Below, piece after piece: positions 48,951 to 61,033 of a stretch of 64,000 nt of DNA; the first letter of the stretch is position 1, and each line of letters starts with the position of its first letter. A model generated the notes under the pieces. It did no database searches. It saw only the letters and a program-made list of their open reading frames with translations, and had not been told where the DNA came from. Origin of the DNA: Aulostomus chinensis (Eukaryota; Chordata; Actinopteri; Syngnathiformes; Aulostomidae); NCBI GenBank assembly GCA_037954235.1, contig JBBMOA010000017.1:24210527-24274526 (forward strand), in the 5' to 3' direction. The translations under genes were made by a program, and so were the position numbers.

Positions 48951-49411
48951 TGATGAAAAGAGAGCTGAGCTAGGAGGCAAAGCTGGATGTCATGTTCATC
49001 TATGGTCATGAAATATGGGTCATGACTGAGAGAACGACATCGCGGGCACAAGTAGCTGAAACATGTTTCCTCAAAAGGGGTCTGCTCTCTCTCTCTCTCT
49101 CTGCCTCTGAGAAGAAGGTTCAGGCAACTGTGCGAGACAGACTGAGAGTAGGGCCATGTTCGGGTATCTGGTCAGGATTCCAAGTAGACATCTCCCTAGG
49201 GGGGCGCTCCAGCTGGGGTTGGGCCCACGACCAGGTGGAGGGACAGCATCTCCCCACTGGTTTAGGAACACCTTGGGATCACCTCGTCAGAATTGGTTGA
49301 TGTGGTCAGGGGAAGAGAAGTGGGAGGTTTTATGCTGGAGCTGCTACCTCCAAGACTTTGGATAAGTGTTGATGGATGGATGGATGGATGGATGGATGGA
49401 TGGATGGATCC
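48951..49411 (+). mobile_element. 5'-truncated Rex3/RTE-like LINE tail with (GATG)n end
   Basis: From about 48951 the sequence follows the 3' end of a common fish non-LTR retrotransposon. It starts at GAAAAGAGAGCTGAGCTAGG. The conserved frame then reads YGHEIWVMTERTTSRAQVAE, followed further on by decayed forms of the family's C-terminal reverse-transcriptase block. It closes with GATAAGTGTTGATGGATGGA and a (GATG)n array at 49371-49409. Only the last ~460 bases are present, so it is severely 5'-truncated. The frame is broken and it carries a (CT)n expansion at 49087-49101. It is inactive. The Rex3 assignment rests on the GATG tail and remembered family sequence. Confidence 0.75.
49371..49409. 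repeat. (GATG)n tail of the LINE fragment
   Basis: About ten GATG/GGAT units directly after the GATAAG end of the element, as typical for 3' tails of this fish LINE family. Confidence 0.95.
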
Positions 49412-49489
49412 TGTTCCAGGATTTCTGTTCAAATTTTTTCTCCATTCCTGCCATAAATAACTGCCAGTTCCCCTACTAACATGAATCTA

Positions 49490-49630
49490 AAATAGGGTTG
49501 CACAGAGTTCTCTGATCCTGATCCATCTTGCTCCACATGGCACAAAGTACAAGCCAATCAGAGACAGAACAGGGCCATGGGCCGGTCCTCTGGGTAATCG
49601 ACCCCCAGTATAGCCCATGTCCAGCTCCTC
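49490..49630 (+). repeat. dispersed repeat, copy A (homologous to the copy at 54845-54970)
   Basis: The stretch around ACAAAGTACAAGCCAATCAG, then AGACAGAACAGGGCCATGGG and CCGGTCCTCTGGGTA, aligns along about 100 bases with the reverse complement of 54845-54970. It is therefore a repeat family member. A further end-like TTGGGAACCACTG at 49900-49912 resembles hAT-type termini, but a matching left end is not seen, so the class is open. Confidence 0.6.
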
Positions 49631-52600
49631 CTGGGTCTGAACACAAAAAGCTCTTTAGCACCAACGATGTTACTTAACTTGCCCGAATATGGATGAGTGG
49701 TTGGAGCAAGTCTGGCCCACACCCACCGGAGTAGCCCGGCCTGTGGGTGGATGCAGCTGAAGACAGTCCAGCCCGTAGGAAGCGTCTGCTGCTGAGCTTC
49801 AAGTACCGGGTCTGACAGCTAGCATTGACATTAGCAGCTGCAGCCTAGCCACTGTGGAGGTAGAGTACATACACTGCAGGAGGTTGAATGTTTCAGTTTG
49901 GGAACCACTGTCTTAATATTTAATGTCGTTTCCCATAGCAACAGATACAAACCAGATGTTAAAAGGTCAGACGATGCAGCTTCTACCCAGGTAGCTCAGG
50001 GTTCGTGTCAGTCAGCGGCGGCCTAGAACGCATTCTCTCCGTCTCCCGACCTTTAGCTCTTCCCAGGGACACTCTCAGACTTACACAGAATATCATGAAA
50101 AATCTATATGTCATCAGAACATTATACTCACTCAAGTAATTACTAGGATTTTGGAACCTGGAAACATTTGATCTAGTTTATTTGGAGGTGAAACTGAAGG
50201 ATAACACTCCCGCCACGATGGTGGTAATAACCCCTCATCTCAGGGAAATGATAGTCCACAGCTACGGCAAGTATGATGATGTGAAATTGAAGGATGTTTT
50301 GTAAAATATTTAGGTATTACTCTTTGTGTACTACTTTGCTGCATTTACCACCTGTCGAATGGTCGGAGGGCTCGTGCTTGTTGTCCCGTCTGGTAGACCT
50401 GTTTGCCACTCTGAGATGCCGGCAAACATCTCAAATCAGAAGTCCACAGCGACGCACTCTGCTTGAGGAATATCTTTTAATAAGTGACATGAGGAGGAAA
50501 AATAAGTGTTGAGATATTCTTTTGAAATTCGAAGGCTGCTCGCTGCCATTTGTACTATTTCTGTACATGAATACATAATGTCACAGTTTGGACTTTGTTT
50601 TAACACATTTCAGAACAAATGACTACTGTGCAGCATGTTGCAGCCTAATTAAACCCAATCATCAAAGCACTTTGTGTGCCAGAGTTGCTCTGCATTGTTT
50701 GGCAGAACAAAGATTATTTCCTTGAGACCATAAAACCAGCGTGCAAACACACGGAGCATGTCGATTCAATACCCATAGTGCCTTCTTCTACCAGTGGCGA
50801 TAGTGTCGCCAAGCTCCAGAAAAAAGCCATCAACATGATAGACCAGAACTGCTCCTTGCCCAGGACGTGTCTCCCTTTGTAGCTCCTCGAGGTCCTCCTC
50901 CTCTGTTAACAGGATCCATCTCCTGTTCGACCACTAACGGTGGAGGAAGACTGAGTTTTTTTGTCAAGTGCCGTCACAGTGATGCCTGATTTCTGATATT
51001 AGGACACTGGACAGGACACTGGACTCCACAAGGCGAGGTCTTCTCCAAAGTTCTGATGAGAGATGAATTGAAGTCTAATCTATAGCGGTTACAGTAATTC
51101 ACCATCTGACTGACATCAGACTGACACAAGTGATGTGCGACGACATAATTAATAATCAGAGTGTGACTTCAAGCCCCCGGAGGACATGGGAGGAGATATT
51201 TGCACAACAGTGAAAACATTATTAGCTCCTTCATGCAAACCTCCATCGATGTTGCCTGGGTAGAGCTTTGTGCTCTGTGGGAGGTTTCTGTTTATATATT
51301 AGTTAAGATTATTACTATTTTTGTTTATTTTTTTCCCCATCATGAGCATTGACTGAATATCTTGTGAGTAATCTTACAAACAGAGATGTCCCACTGTTAT
51401 GCCTCGGTGTGACAGCTGCAGAGCCAGGAAGATGTGCATGCAGGCAACCGTATGATACAGAGACAGGAACGACTACGGAGCAGTTTTGGAAAGTTAAGAG
51501 AATTTCAATTTAAAGTGTTGGCACTGGGCGCAAAAAACAGGTGACAGCTGAGGAAAATGATGCCATGTGGGCATGTGCTTCATTAGCATTGGGTAACAAG
51601 ATATGTAGGTTTTAAAATCAACATTAAGATCATGTGGTTTCAAGGTCAGCACCTAAAGCCCCTCAGGGACTGTGTCCAAGTGTTTCTGCACCCTTTGAGT
51701 TGCCCTTCTTTTTCTTCCTCATCTATCAGATCATTTCTTTGAGGATCTACATGGCACGTGGTGATTGTTCTTCAGCAGTACGGAAGAATTTGTTTTCACA
51801 TTCCAGGAGCCTTTTCAGCACCACACACGCTTCAAACTGCTCAGTCTGCTCCTGTTTCCAGCCACATATTTGTGAAAACACAGCCTGGAGTACAATAGGG
51901 GGCCTTACACTGATGAATGCCTCCAAGGCACCAAAATAACGCTGATGTCATGATCCAATGAGACGGAATGTGATGTGCCGGATGTAAAAAGGTCTACGCT
52001 CAAACGCTTGACACTTGCTGCAGTAAAAACAGACGATCATGTTGAGGCGACAGGTGAGGAACAGCATGAGAAAAACGCCCGCATAAAAGGAGACAACGGC
52101 ACTCTTTTTTGGAAAACTTGAGCTCCCCCGCTTTGTGACTTCACTTGCAAGAATCTGCAACTTTCCCTCCACAGTGGCAGCGAGTGAAGACGACACATCA
52201 GACAAAAGCACATGGCAGCAGGTGTGGCTTTTTAACAGCATTAGTTCAGCTCCAGCGGTTTTGTCACACCAAATCGGGCGAGGAAAGAAATCCTGCACTC
52301 ATTTTAGTGCAAATCAATGCTTTTCCTTTCTCAATTGTGAGCAACACAGGAAAGTGTTGGAGGCGGCCTAGTTTGCAATGCTTCATTTGAGCTTGTCGAG
52401 CTGATGGGTGCCGATTGAGGAGGAGTTTTATTTGTGGACTCTGATTATCGTGTGATATCACTTAACAAAACATTGAGTTATCCCAAGTGGATATGAAATT
52501 AAGCAGTGCAGATAAACACGTACTTGAATGCTTCACTCACCCACTGACATGGCTGCATGAATCCACAACATGAATGAAGTCTCTTGGGCTTTGAGTAAAA

Positions 52601-54778
52601 TATTCACATGAGCATTTTTTGCATGTACTGATACATGATCCACAAATACATCACATGACCAGGTGCAGAGAAGTCAGCTTGAAACGTAAAAATGAAGTTT
52701 ACGTGACACCGTCCTCATGAGACATTTGTTCATGTCTGAGTTCATTATAGAGACCATTTAGCTTAACTGCTACTATTGGATGCATCTCTACGTAGAAGGC
52801 CATGACTCCCAACCGCCGCTCTGCATGTTGCCGCTCAAAAGTGCAATAATCAATGCGTTTCTGCTCCTTTTCTGTTAATTTGCCTCTTTTGAGAGGCCTT
52901 TGTGATGTTTGTCTCGGTTGGGCTGGTTGCTGGCGGCCATGTTTTTCTGGAGGTTGTACTATCTGTTACTAAAAGCTGTGATGTAAAGCGCCATCATCAT
53001 CTTCATGAAGCATTCTAATATTTGTACTGTGCACTGACAAGACGATGTCATAAAGGGAGCTAATTTCATTATGACTATTAACAAGCCGTCTGCTTCAACA
53101 GCTCCATCTCCCCGGCGAGTATCCCTGACTCCCTATGGAAATTACCTTCTCCTGCTGGAAGATAAAAACCCAAACACTGGCAGATAACAGAAAAACAAAA
53201 CAGAACACTGAGCAACTCTTGAAAAAATGCTCTGCTAGAAAGCCCCTTTCTTCGGTGCATATGCTGGGAGCCTCTGGACGTGACTAAATATCTCCTCTGG
53301 ACATCATCATGCAGAACACGGGGCAGATCTGAACATTTCTCATGGTGCCAGTGAAGTAGAAAGAGCTCCTGAGCCTGATATAGATACCTCAATTGGTTGA
53401 TCATTGGTGTGTAACAACATAATGGAAATTCTCAAACCTTTAAAGCAGAAAAAGGAAAGGTTGGACAAAAGTCATGCTGGTGCAGCCAATCAAAGACGGA
53501 GCGGGTGAATGAAGACATAAATCAAAGTGTAATTGAAAGAGAAAGCTCTGACTTGCTCTGTATATTAACGCCTTGTGCCGGCTGTCACGATATCTCTTAA
53601 AAACATTTCATCCATCCATCTTCCTTAGTTTGACAAGTTTATATTTTTATGCAGTTTATCTGGGGAACTGATGAATCTGGTGAATTCGTTTTGACAGCAG
53701 ATCTAACATCTCCATGGCAACCTGTCAATAGGAGACACTGGGGAGTTAATATTTGGCGGATAAGCTCTGATTGCCTATCTTTTCTTCAATAATTTTATAT
53801 TATTTCCCATCATTCAGTGGGCAATTTTAGCCTCTCTCGTCAGCTATTATCCAAGGGCGCAGGTGACCCAGGAAACAACAGAGAGCATAGAACCTCTCCA
53901 GACCCAACTGTAGTAAGTGTGAGTCATTTCCTGTAAATCAGAAGTTTAATTTACAAAAATAAAGCAACAACAAAAAAAACTGAGATATTTTATGACCAGT
54001 TTCTCTGTGAAAGGGGCAGCACTGCTTTGTCTGTGGTGACAGTACTGGAATTCACTCTTGGTAAAGGATAGAGAATGACCTTGGTCAGGGTTAAAGACAC
54101 CCTGCACACACGTGCAACAGTACGGCGCACAAGAATAACAGGAATGTGAAAATGTCACCCCGTCTTCCCCCTCATTAAAACACTCAGGATTAATGAAAGT
54201 GCAAATATTTTTCACCGTAGTCGCAAGGTGCCGTCTACACCGCTGTAAAACTTTTCTTTCTCCTAGCTTCACACTTCCACATCCTCGCGTCTGCTGAGAT
54301 GAACATCAGAAGGTCGTGTGAACAGAGACGCTTTTCCTTCAGGAATTGTGGAAGCTGATGACAACTATTTGGAAATGATTTTGCAATTCCAGTAAAATTC
54401 TGAAACACCAACCTCCAACAACACTTGCGTGATCTCGAGCGATGGCAGGTTGAGCAATTCAAGGCAGGGAGAGACGGCTGCAGCAGAGCCACAGTGGCCT
54501 TTCTAGTATCTTGTTCTTATTATTTTTAATCAGATTGCAGATGAACATTTGCTAATCCGGCTGTGCTTGTGAAAACAGCCCTCTGCTGTCAGATTCTGCA
54601 CATCCAGCAAAAACACCGAAGGAGTCTGTCTTTAGTTTCTGCTGCTCCCATGGATGTTGACCAGATTCTTTCTCCTACTCACCCACAGTTGAACAAGTTA
54701 GGTCACCCAGTGGGTGCTAACAAGCCATTCATGGAAGGAGTGAGGTGCTGGACCTGCTTGACTTGTAAAGTGTCACAA
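49631..54778. other. non-coding stretch, no gene recognised
   Basis: No coding exon is recognised. The open frame at 50676-50882 and the one on the minus strand at 51948-52298 lack family signatures. The part at 53640-53870 is complex, low in simple repeats and contains a TCTCCATGGCAAC X-box-like site at 53709-53721, next to CTGTCAATA. Confidence 0.55.
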
Positions 54779-54830
54779 GGTAACTTTTGTTGCGATTTGG
54801 CGCAATATAAATAAAACTGACTTGACATAT
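54779..54830 (-). repeat. start of the TTTTATTTATA-type dispersed repeat, reverse orientation
   Basis: On the minus strand this reads GTCAAGTCAGTTTTATTTAT then ATTGCGCCAAATCGCAACAA. It is the same family start as at 20413-20480 and closer to its usual form. Confidence 0.65.
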
Positions 54831-54844
54831 TTTTTCCAACTCAG

Positions 54845-54970
54845 AAGGAAATGTACGTAATCCTGCCCTGCAGGCTGCGCATACCCAGAGGACCCACCCA
54901 CAGCTCTACTCTGCCTCTGATTGGTTGGTACTTTGGGCGTGAGATGGATCTGGGTCAGAGCCAATCAGAG
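54845..54970 (-). repeat. dispersed repeat, copy B (inverted relative to 49490-49630)
   Basis: The minus strand carries CCCAAAGTACCAACCAATCA, then GAGGCAGAGTAGAGC and GGGTCCTCTGGGTA. These correspond in order to the same blocks of copy A, including the upstream GATCCATCT block. The element probably extends to about 55080. Confidence 0.6.
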
Positions 54971-56199
54971 GGGGAGAAACGTAACAGCAGTTTCGTTTAG
55001 GCTGGAGGATTTGGAGCAGATAAAACAGGTTTTTTTCCGCGTGCACCCTGGTGGAGCTGTGCAGCCCCAGTGGGACACGAACCCAAATATTTGTTAAGTT
55101 ACTCACAGTGAGTGTTTGCATGTATCCAGCTCAGAGCTTCCTTCTCTCTCATCACTCTCAAGTGTGCCAGACCCAAAAAGAAGGGGGGGGGGGGGGTTTG
55201 GCTGGAGGTGTCAGTTCATTGTGACTGCTTCCTGCGTCAGATGTTTGAAGTGTTTTGTCCCACACTGAAAGCCAACAGTGACATTATATGGATGACTATG
55301 TTAACACAGTTTTTATTGTTCTCGGTGGAAGAGGCTCCCACAGCGACTCCGCCAGCTGACTTTTCTCTCTCTCTGTATCTTTGATCATTATTCTTTCATC
55401 TTTTGTGAGCCTAGGACTGGCACTAAATTGCTGCATCGCATGATATATGACATTCCATCTCAGCCGTGTATGAAAAATAAATTAGATTTTCCTACACCAT
55501 TTCCTGATCAGCCCCCACCTCCTCCACCAGGAGCTCTCCTCTCTTTCATCACACCTGATTCTCTCCTCCTGCCTGCACGCATGTGGCGAGCCAGCTGTGG
55601 GACACAAACACTGAGAGTGTGTTCATGACTCAAGCACTCTGGACTTTCTGCATGTTTGACCGCTCAAGCCTAGATCACCCCAAATACAACAACATACGAG
55701 TTGTTGTATTTTTCATTTTCTTTCCTCATCCACAGCACGACTGTTTTGGCCGTAGAACACTCAGTCTGACAAGGCAGGTGGGTTTCATAGTTAAGTTCTC
55801 TGTAAGAGCAAAAAGGTACTGAACAACAACCTCACTGGCAAGAAGACACCTCTTCTTTGATGGAAATCTGCACCAAATTCTCAAAGATAGAACAACACAA
55901 TCATGCGCTCGCTGGTTGTTGCTACATCCTGGAGCAGAAAGGATGCATCAAGAAGCGAGTCACGGATCGTCTTTGACTCACAGCACGAATGTCTTTTGTG
56001 TTGGTTCGAGTGGCTTTGTGCGCACCCCTTCGAGGTTTATTCAACCCTGATTGATTTGTTGATGACGTGACTTACAGAAGCTATCATTTTTTCTTCTAAT
56101 ATTTTGACCTCACTGATATTCATGACCTAGTTAATGTTTATTGACTGGTTGCTGCTTGGAGAATGATACTTTCAGCCCTGGAGGGTTTTCAGCAGTTCT

Positions 56200-56283
56200 T
56201 CACCATCCATCCATCCATTTTCTGTACTGCCTATCCCAGCTGATGCTAGGGGCGAGGTGGGGTTCACCCCTGACTGGTCACAG
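56200..56283 (+). repeat. fragment of a common teleost repeat (CATCCATCCATCCATTTTCT type)
   Basis: CCATCCATCCATCCATTTTC, then TGTACTGCCTATCCCAGCTG and GGGCGAGGTGGGGTTCACCC, follow a very common fish interspersed sequence remembered from many assemblies. The usual middle part between the two halves of the first block is missing here, so this is a deleted copy. Confidence 0.7.
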
Positions 56284-59200
56284 GTGTTCACTTTCATTTT
56301 TATTATGCAGTGTACAGTTAATTTGTATTTGAATGTGTGGGAATGAAAGACAGAAAGAAGAAGGAACGATAGAAGGAAAGAAAGACAGTATCTGACTGTC
56401 ACAGAAACAATGCAGTGCTGTGGAAATCACATCACAAGCTACGAAAACAAGCAGGAGACTTTTGATCATCACTGTTCGGCGCTCGCGTTCATATGAAGCT
56501 TCCAGACATGCAAAATACATGTTGAGAGTTTTAGGTCAGAGATTCCATCTTCGTGTGACCTCATTACTCTACACCTGCGGTGGGTAACTGGTTCACTTAA
56601 AGAGCGGCCCTGTATCTCTCCAGAGTGGAAACAGAGCCACTGCATCCACGCCGATGGAACAGATGAAGGCTGACGCTTTGGCTCCAGAACATACAGCGTG
56701 GATGCAAGCATGCATGACGCAGTCGATGCAGAATCAGGAAATGAAGCACATGAGGGTTCATGTGGTTGTGTAAATTCACATCTCAGCAGACCAGACTGCA
56801 TCCGCTTGGCTGGGCGTGAGGTCCAGAACCTAGACCTGGACCTGGACCATCGCCGGGTTACGATTCTGCCGCCTGATACAGAAATATATCTGCTGCTGTA
56901 GCACCAGACAACAGAGCAGCTTCTTTCCTCAGGCTATGAAACTCCTCAGTGCATCCTCCGTGCGCTGGGAGTTACTATTTATTAATCCGTCTATATAATT
57001 TCAGTTTCTGAGTATATAGAGACTTAAAAACCTAATCTTGTTATCCAGCCCAAATGATTAGGGATCTTTAGGTGAGGGGCTTACACAACTTGGGCTCCAA
57101 CTAGGTTCTTAATCATGTTTGTGTGATCTTTTATTTTGCTTTTCATGAGACAAATTTATGTTTCAGGAAGCCCTATCTCATGGTAACATTACCAGTGTTT
57201 CCCTTTGCTGATACAAAGTATCACGCAGGGGTGAAAGATAGAGAGAGTTTAAGAAGAAATTCTCCAAATCCACAAATCTGGTGTAAAAGGCTCAAGTTGA
57301 TCCTCTTCCCCTCGAGATTTCTGCCACTTTTATCATGTTAAGAGCAGTGACGATCCTGCCAAAGCCCAGTTTGGATTGTGAGTTCTTTGATAAGAAAGGT
57401 CACACACTTTCACTGGGTGATTTCAGGCTACACTTTTAAAACTTATAGAGTGGAGAGGAAACACTCTTACCTATATACTGTGGTATTGTGCCATATGGTC
57501 CCTCGGAAACAACTCAAGGCTGCACATTCACGCTGGAAGAGAAGAGCCTGCAGAGGACAAACAAACAAGAAAACTCTTCATTCTCCCTCCAATTCGCCAT
57601 CTCCATGCTGGAGAGAAGCAACAATCAGCTGCACATTCAATGCCCGCCACACACCTGACATGTCAACCTGTGTGTTGGGACTCTGCAGTAACAAGGTCAC
57701 GTGATCCCCAACGGTGTGGGCGCTGCCACATACAGAGTAGTAGTGAGCCTATTAGAAGCTATGGAACATTCAGTGGTATCATTTACTGAATAAACAAAAA
57801 TCTCCTTAAGGCACAAGCGCATGAAAAATTATTGAAACAGAGCACAGTGGGGTGTTTGTGCTCCCAAGTGTGTTGGCATTGACTGAACACACAATTATTT
57901 TTCTATTTACTCTGATTTTTATGGCCATTTGTCCTTGTTTGCCTTAATAAACCCCCAGAGCAGTACTGTTTGTTTGTTTTGAATACATACGTCCACATAT
58001 GTACACATATATGAAATATGAATGGGGGAAGGTGAGCTGGTGTGCATGTAAATATGATTTTTTGGGGGGGATTCATGTGATGTTTTACATGCAGCGATCC
58101 TCTCTCAGAGGAATTAAATATACGGCCCCTCCAACTGATAAATGGGGGGTGAGGAAGTGTTCCTGTGCTCACTGTTAAGGAATCAACGGCTCCGCCTTCC
58201 TCCTCCATTCATAGTCAGCATCTCCTCCTCAGTGACAATCCTTGGAGGTGTTTATCTCTGCACTCCCACGCGGGAACAGCACGATCTAGCCTCCCTGTTC
58301 CACACCGCCGTTGCTTTTATGCACATTCTCACACTTCTTTTCCCATCATGCCTCTCTCAGGGGGCTCACGACACACCTTATTCTCTGCTCAGACACACTG
58401 CCACCCCCACTCACCCCCCCACCCCTGCATCCCTCGTGATCTAGCAGAGATAGTCAGGCTGAAGGCTTGATTTGCACTCTCAACAGTGCTTTGATTTCAG
58501 CGAGAGATCTGGCTTATCAACACTTTTCTGTTGACCGGGGGACTCTATAAAAGAACAATCCCAACCTCGTTTTTTGTGTGTTGAGACAGGAAGTACTACG
58601 TGTTTACCCCCGAGACTGAAACACAACTCAAACATCCCCTGACCCGACTATTCCAGGCCAACTGATCTGAGATGTAGCGTGATGCAGATCACCTGAGATT
58701 TCCTGCCACTGTAATTAACAATCTTTCTGCTCTTTAAAGTAACTTTTGAACACACTTTGCTTTGAGCAATAACCATAAACTCAAGCTAGCACAAGGACTG
58801 AGGGGTTTTTAGAGAATGTTCTCTCAGTTTTACGACACAACCCTGCGGGCGCACAGAGGGAGTCCTCGCACGGCCGTCTACTGAACCAAGGAGGTGAAAC
58901 CACCTTGTTTCATTCTTCACCTTATCAAGCTGCTGGTTTCACAAGGGAACCATCCATCAGGCCTCAGGTTGTTCATTATTTCTGTGACCAATCAGCATCA
59001 TTTGAGGAGATAGGGGTGTGGTTTCATGACAGAGGAAGCAGTCTCACTTAGGAAAGATGACCAAAATGCGTTTGTTGATCTTATTAGTTGAAATCATCCC
59101 ATGACTGACAGAAGGCTCATCCAGCCACTGGCCGACTGTTCAAACTGTCGTCAGTGCATAACGATATAGAAACTGCCCCCCCCCCCCCCCCATAGCGCTA

Positions 59201-59863
59201 CACTGTTGAACCAGGACGTTTGTGTGTGCACCATGAAAAAGAAGGATCCTTATCAACTGTCTCTTGTTCCTGTGTTGCTGGAACATTTAATCAAGTAATC
59301 ACCACTACTATCTGCTGCAACATCAAAGGTCATTTCCCATATTTCTGAGGTCATATTGGCTTTGCAGGAGCTACCTAGCATAGTAGCTACCTAGCTTAGT
59401 ACCTGCACCGCATCTGTTTCTGTTGGCAGCAACGATGTTCACACAGTATGACATCATGGGCCTGCTGCTAAAACAAGATTAGCTGAAGCTACATTACCGG
59501 AGAACTCAAAACCCGGAGGCCCGGTCAACGTTGACTTGTAACACAACACATGCGACATGCTGGAAAGGTTTGTAGCTTCATGGTGCCCCTGAAGTCTATA
59601 TTTGAAAGATTAAGGTGTTTGATTTGATGTAAAAGAACACTCATACACACATTTGATCTGTTCCACCAAGTGTGAGTCAGCTCCAAGGCTGTCAGGAACA
59701 CCCTCTGGTAGCTAGTGGGCTTTTCGCTTTCTGGCTCCAACTAAAAACCCTCCGTTTTGCCACCACAGCATGTTTTCACTCCATATTTCAATTCCTTGAA
59801 CTAACAAAGTAACTAACACATGGTGTCACGCACATTACGCATCATTGAGTCATTAGCTCACAC

Positions 59864-59865
<2 letters not shown>

Positions 59866-59897
<32 letters not shown>
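59866..59897. repeat. (CA)n microsatellite
   Basis: About 15 CA units. Confidence 0.97.
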
Positions 59898-59899
<2 letters not shown>

Positions 59900-60507
59900 C
59901 TCTTCCACAGTCCTCCTTGGACATTCCGTGCATGTCAAAGTTGTTAGTGGATAACAGGCAGCAGACAAACGGAGGTCTCAGTGACAAGCTGCTCAGCACT
60001 CACGTCATACACGCCAGCTCCTGTAGAGAAGTGTAATCACATTTTCCACAAGGGCGGTTCTAATGCCCCTGAGAAAAGAGTTTATCGAATTCACACACAT
60101 TGTCATTACGCAGTCCATGCGGTTTCCCCTCCATAACTGCGGCCACTTATCCAGCCAGTGCAGCGCTCCAAGTAGCATTAAGGAAAAGGAAGGACACACA
60201 CACACACTTGTTCACACGCCACTGCGGATAGCACACGCGAGGTAGCTGGTGCTGATGAATTTAATTTCTTGGTTTTTGACTATAAAGTTGATCGGCCGTC
60301 GAATCCTCTGAGCTGTAATCTGTGAAGGTTCACAGTGCACGCTCAGTTTTATGAATGAATTTGTCATGTGATTTAATTAATGCTTTTTACTGAGTCATTT
60401 TCAGCTTCCACTATAATCCAAAGTATTTTTTTTTTTTTACACTTTTATTTGTATGATAGCCAACTTGGCAATTACAGATGGCTCTTCACTAAAATGTATG
60501 TAAACAC

Positions 60508-60600
60508 AGCGTTGGAAGAAGTACCCTTACTCAGGTAGAAGAAGAAATACTCAGATAATATAGTACTTAAGTAGGTATTTGATATTGAGCTTTCTTAGGT
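60508..60600 (+). repeat. left part of a dispersed repeat with AAGTACTTAAGTA motifs
   Basis: GTTGGAAGAAGTACCCTTAC, CTCAGGTAGAAGAAGAAATA and AGTACTTAAGTAGGTATTTG resemble the start of a widespread fish repeat rich in AAGTACTT-type words. Confidence 0.5.
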
Positions 60601-60664
60601 ACACTTTATTGATGATGCTTGCGTGTTCCAGTGCTTCAGAGAGTTCAATCCTCTGACCTCTGAC

Positions 60665-60693
60665 GGTGTGTGTGTGTGTGAGTGTGTGTGTGT
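60665..60693. repeat. (GT)n microsatellite
   Basis: GT units interrupted once by GA. Confidence 0.95.
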
Positions 60694-60851
60694 TTCAGTT
60701 GCTTTTATACTCTTGAAGTTGTTCACATTTGTGTGTACACATCTTCGTCAGGTTTTTTTTTTTTTTTTTAATGTTTTCTCTTTTAAGTAACCAGCAACTG
60801 ATGGTCACAGATAAATGGAGGGGAGTGAAATGTTTCCTGTGGAATGTAGTG

Positions 60852-60915
60852 ATGTCAAAGTACAAAGTCAACTCAAGTAAAGTACAGATACCTCAACACT
60901 GTACTTCCCATTACT
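60852..60915 (+). repeat. right part of the same dispersed repeat
   Basis: CAAGTAAAGTACAGATACCT and CAACACTGTACTTCCCATTA match the right end of the family whose left end is at 60508-60600. About 250 bases with (GT)n and poly-T lie between. Confidence 0.5.
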
Positions 60916-60964
60916 ACCCAACAACATGTTCTTTGACTACTAGCGGAACTACAACTCATGATGT

Positions 60965-60966
<2 letters not shown>

Positions 60967-61032
<66 letters not shown>
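60967..61032. repeat. long (CA)n microsatellite
   Basis: About 33 perfect CA units, the longest simple repeat in the window. Confidence 0.98.

Positions 61033-61033
<1 letters not shown>

Larger units (their letters stand above)
54971..60507. other. non-coding stretch, no gene recognised
   Basis: No coding exon is recognised. It has a G run at 55183-55196, a dispersed-repeat fragment at 56200-56283, a C run at 59176-59191 and a (CA)n at 59866-59897. Open frames here are short and without signatures. Confidence 0.55.

Noticed and set aside
50676..50882. 68-codon frame with a protein-like look
   Set aside because: Composition is plausible but nothing identifies it, and there are no exon borders in the right phase that I can support.
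51948..52298. 116-codon minus-strand open frame with a hydrophobic stretch
   Set aside because: One hydrophobic run can arise by chance. No family resemblance is visible.
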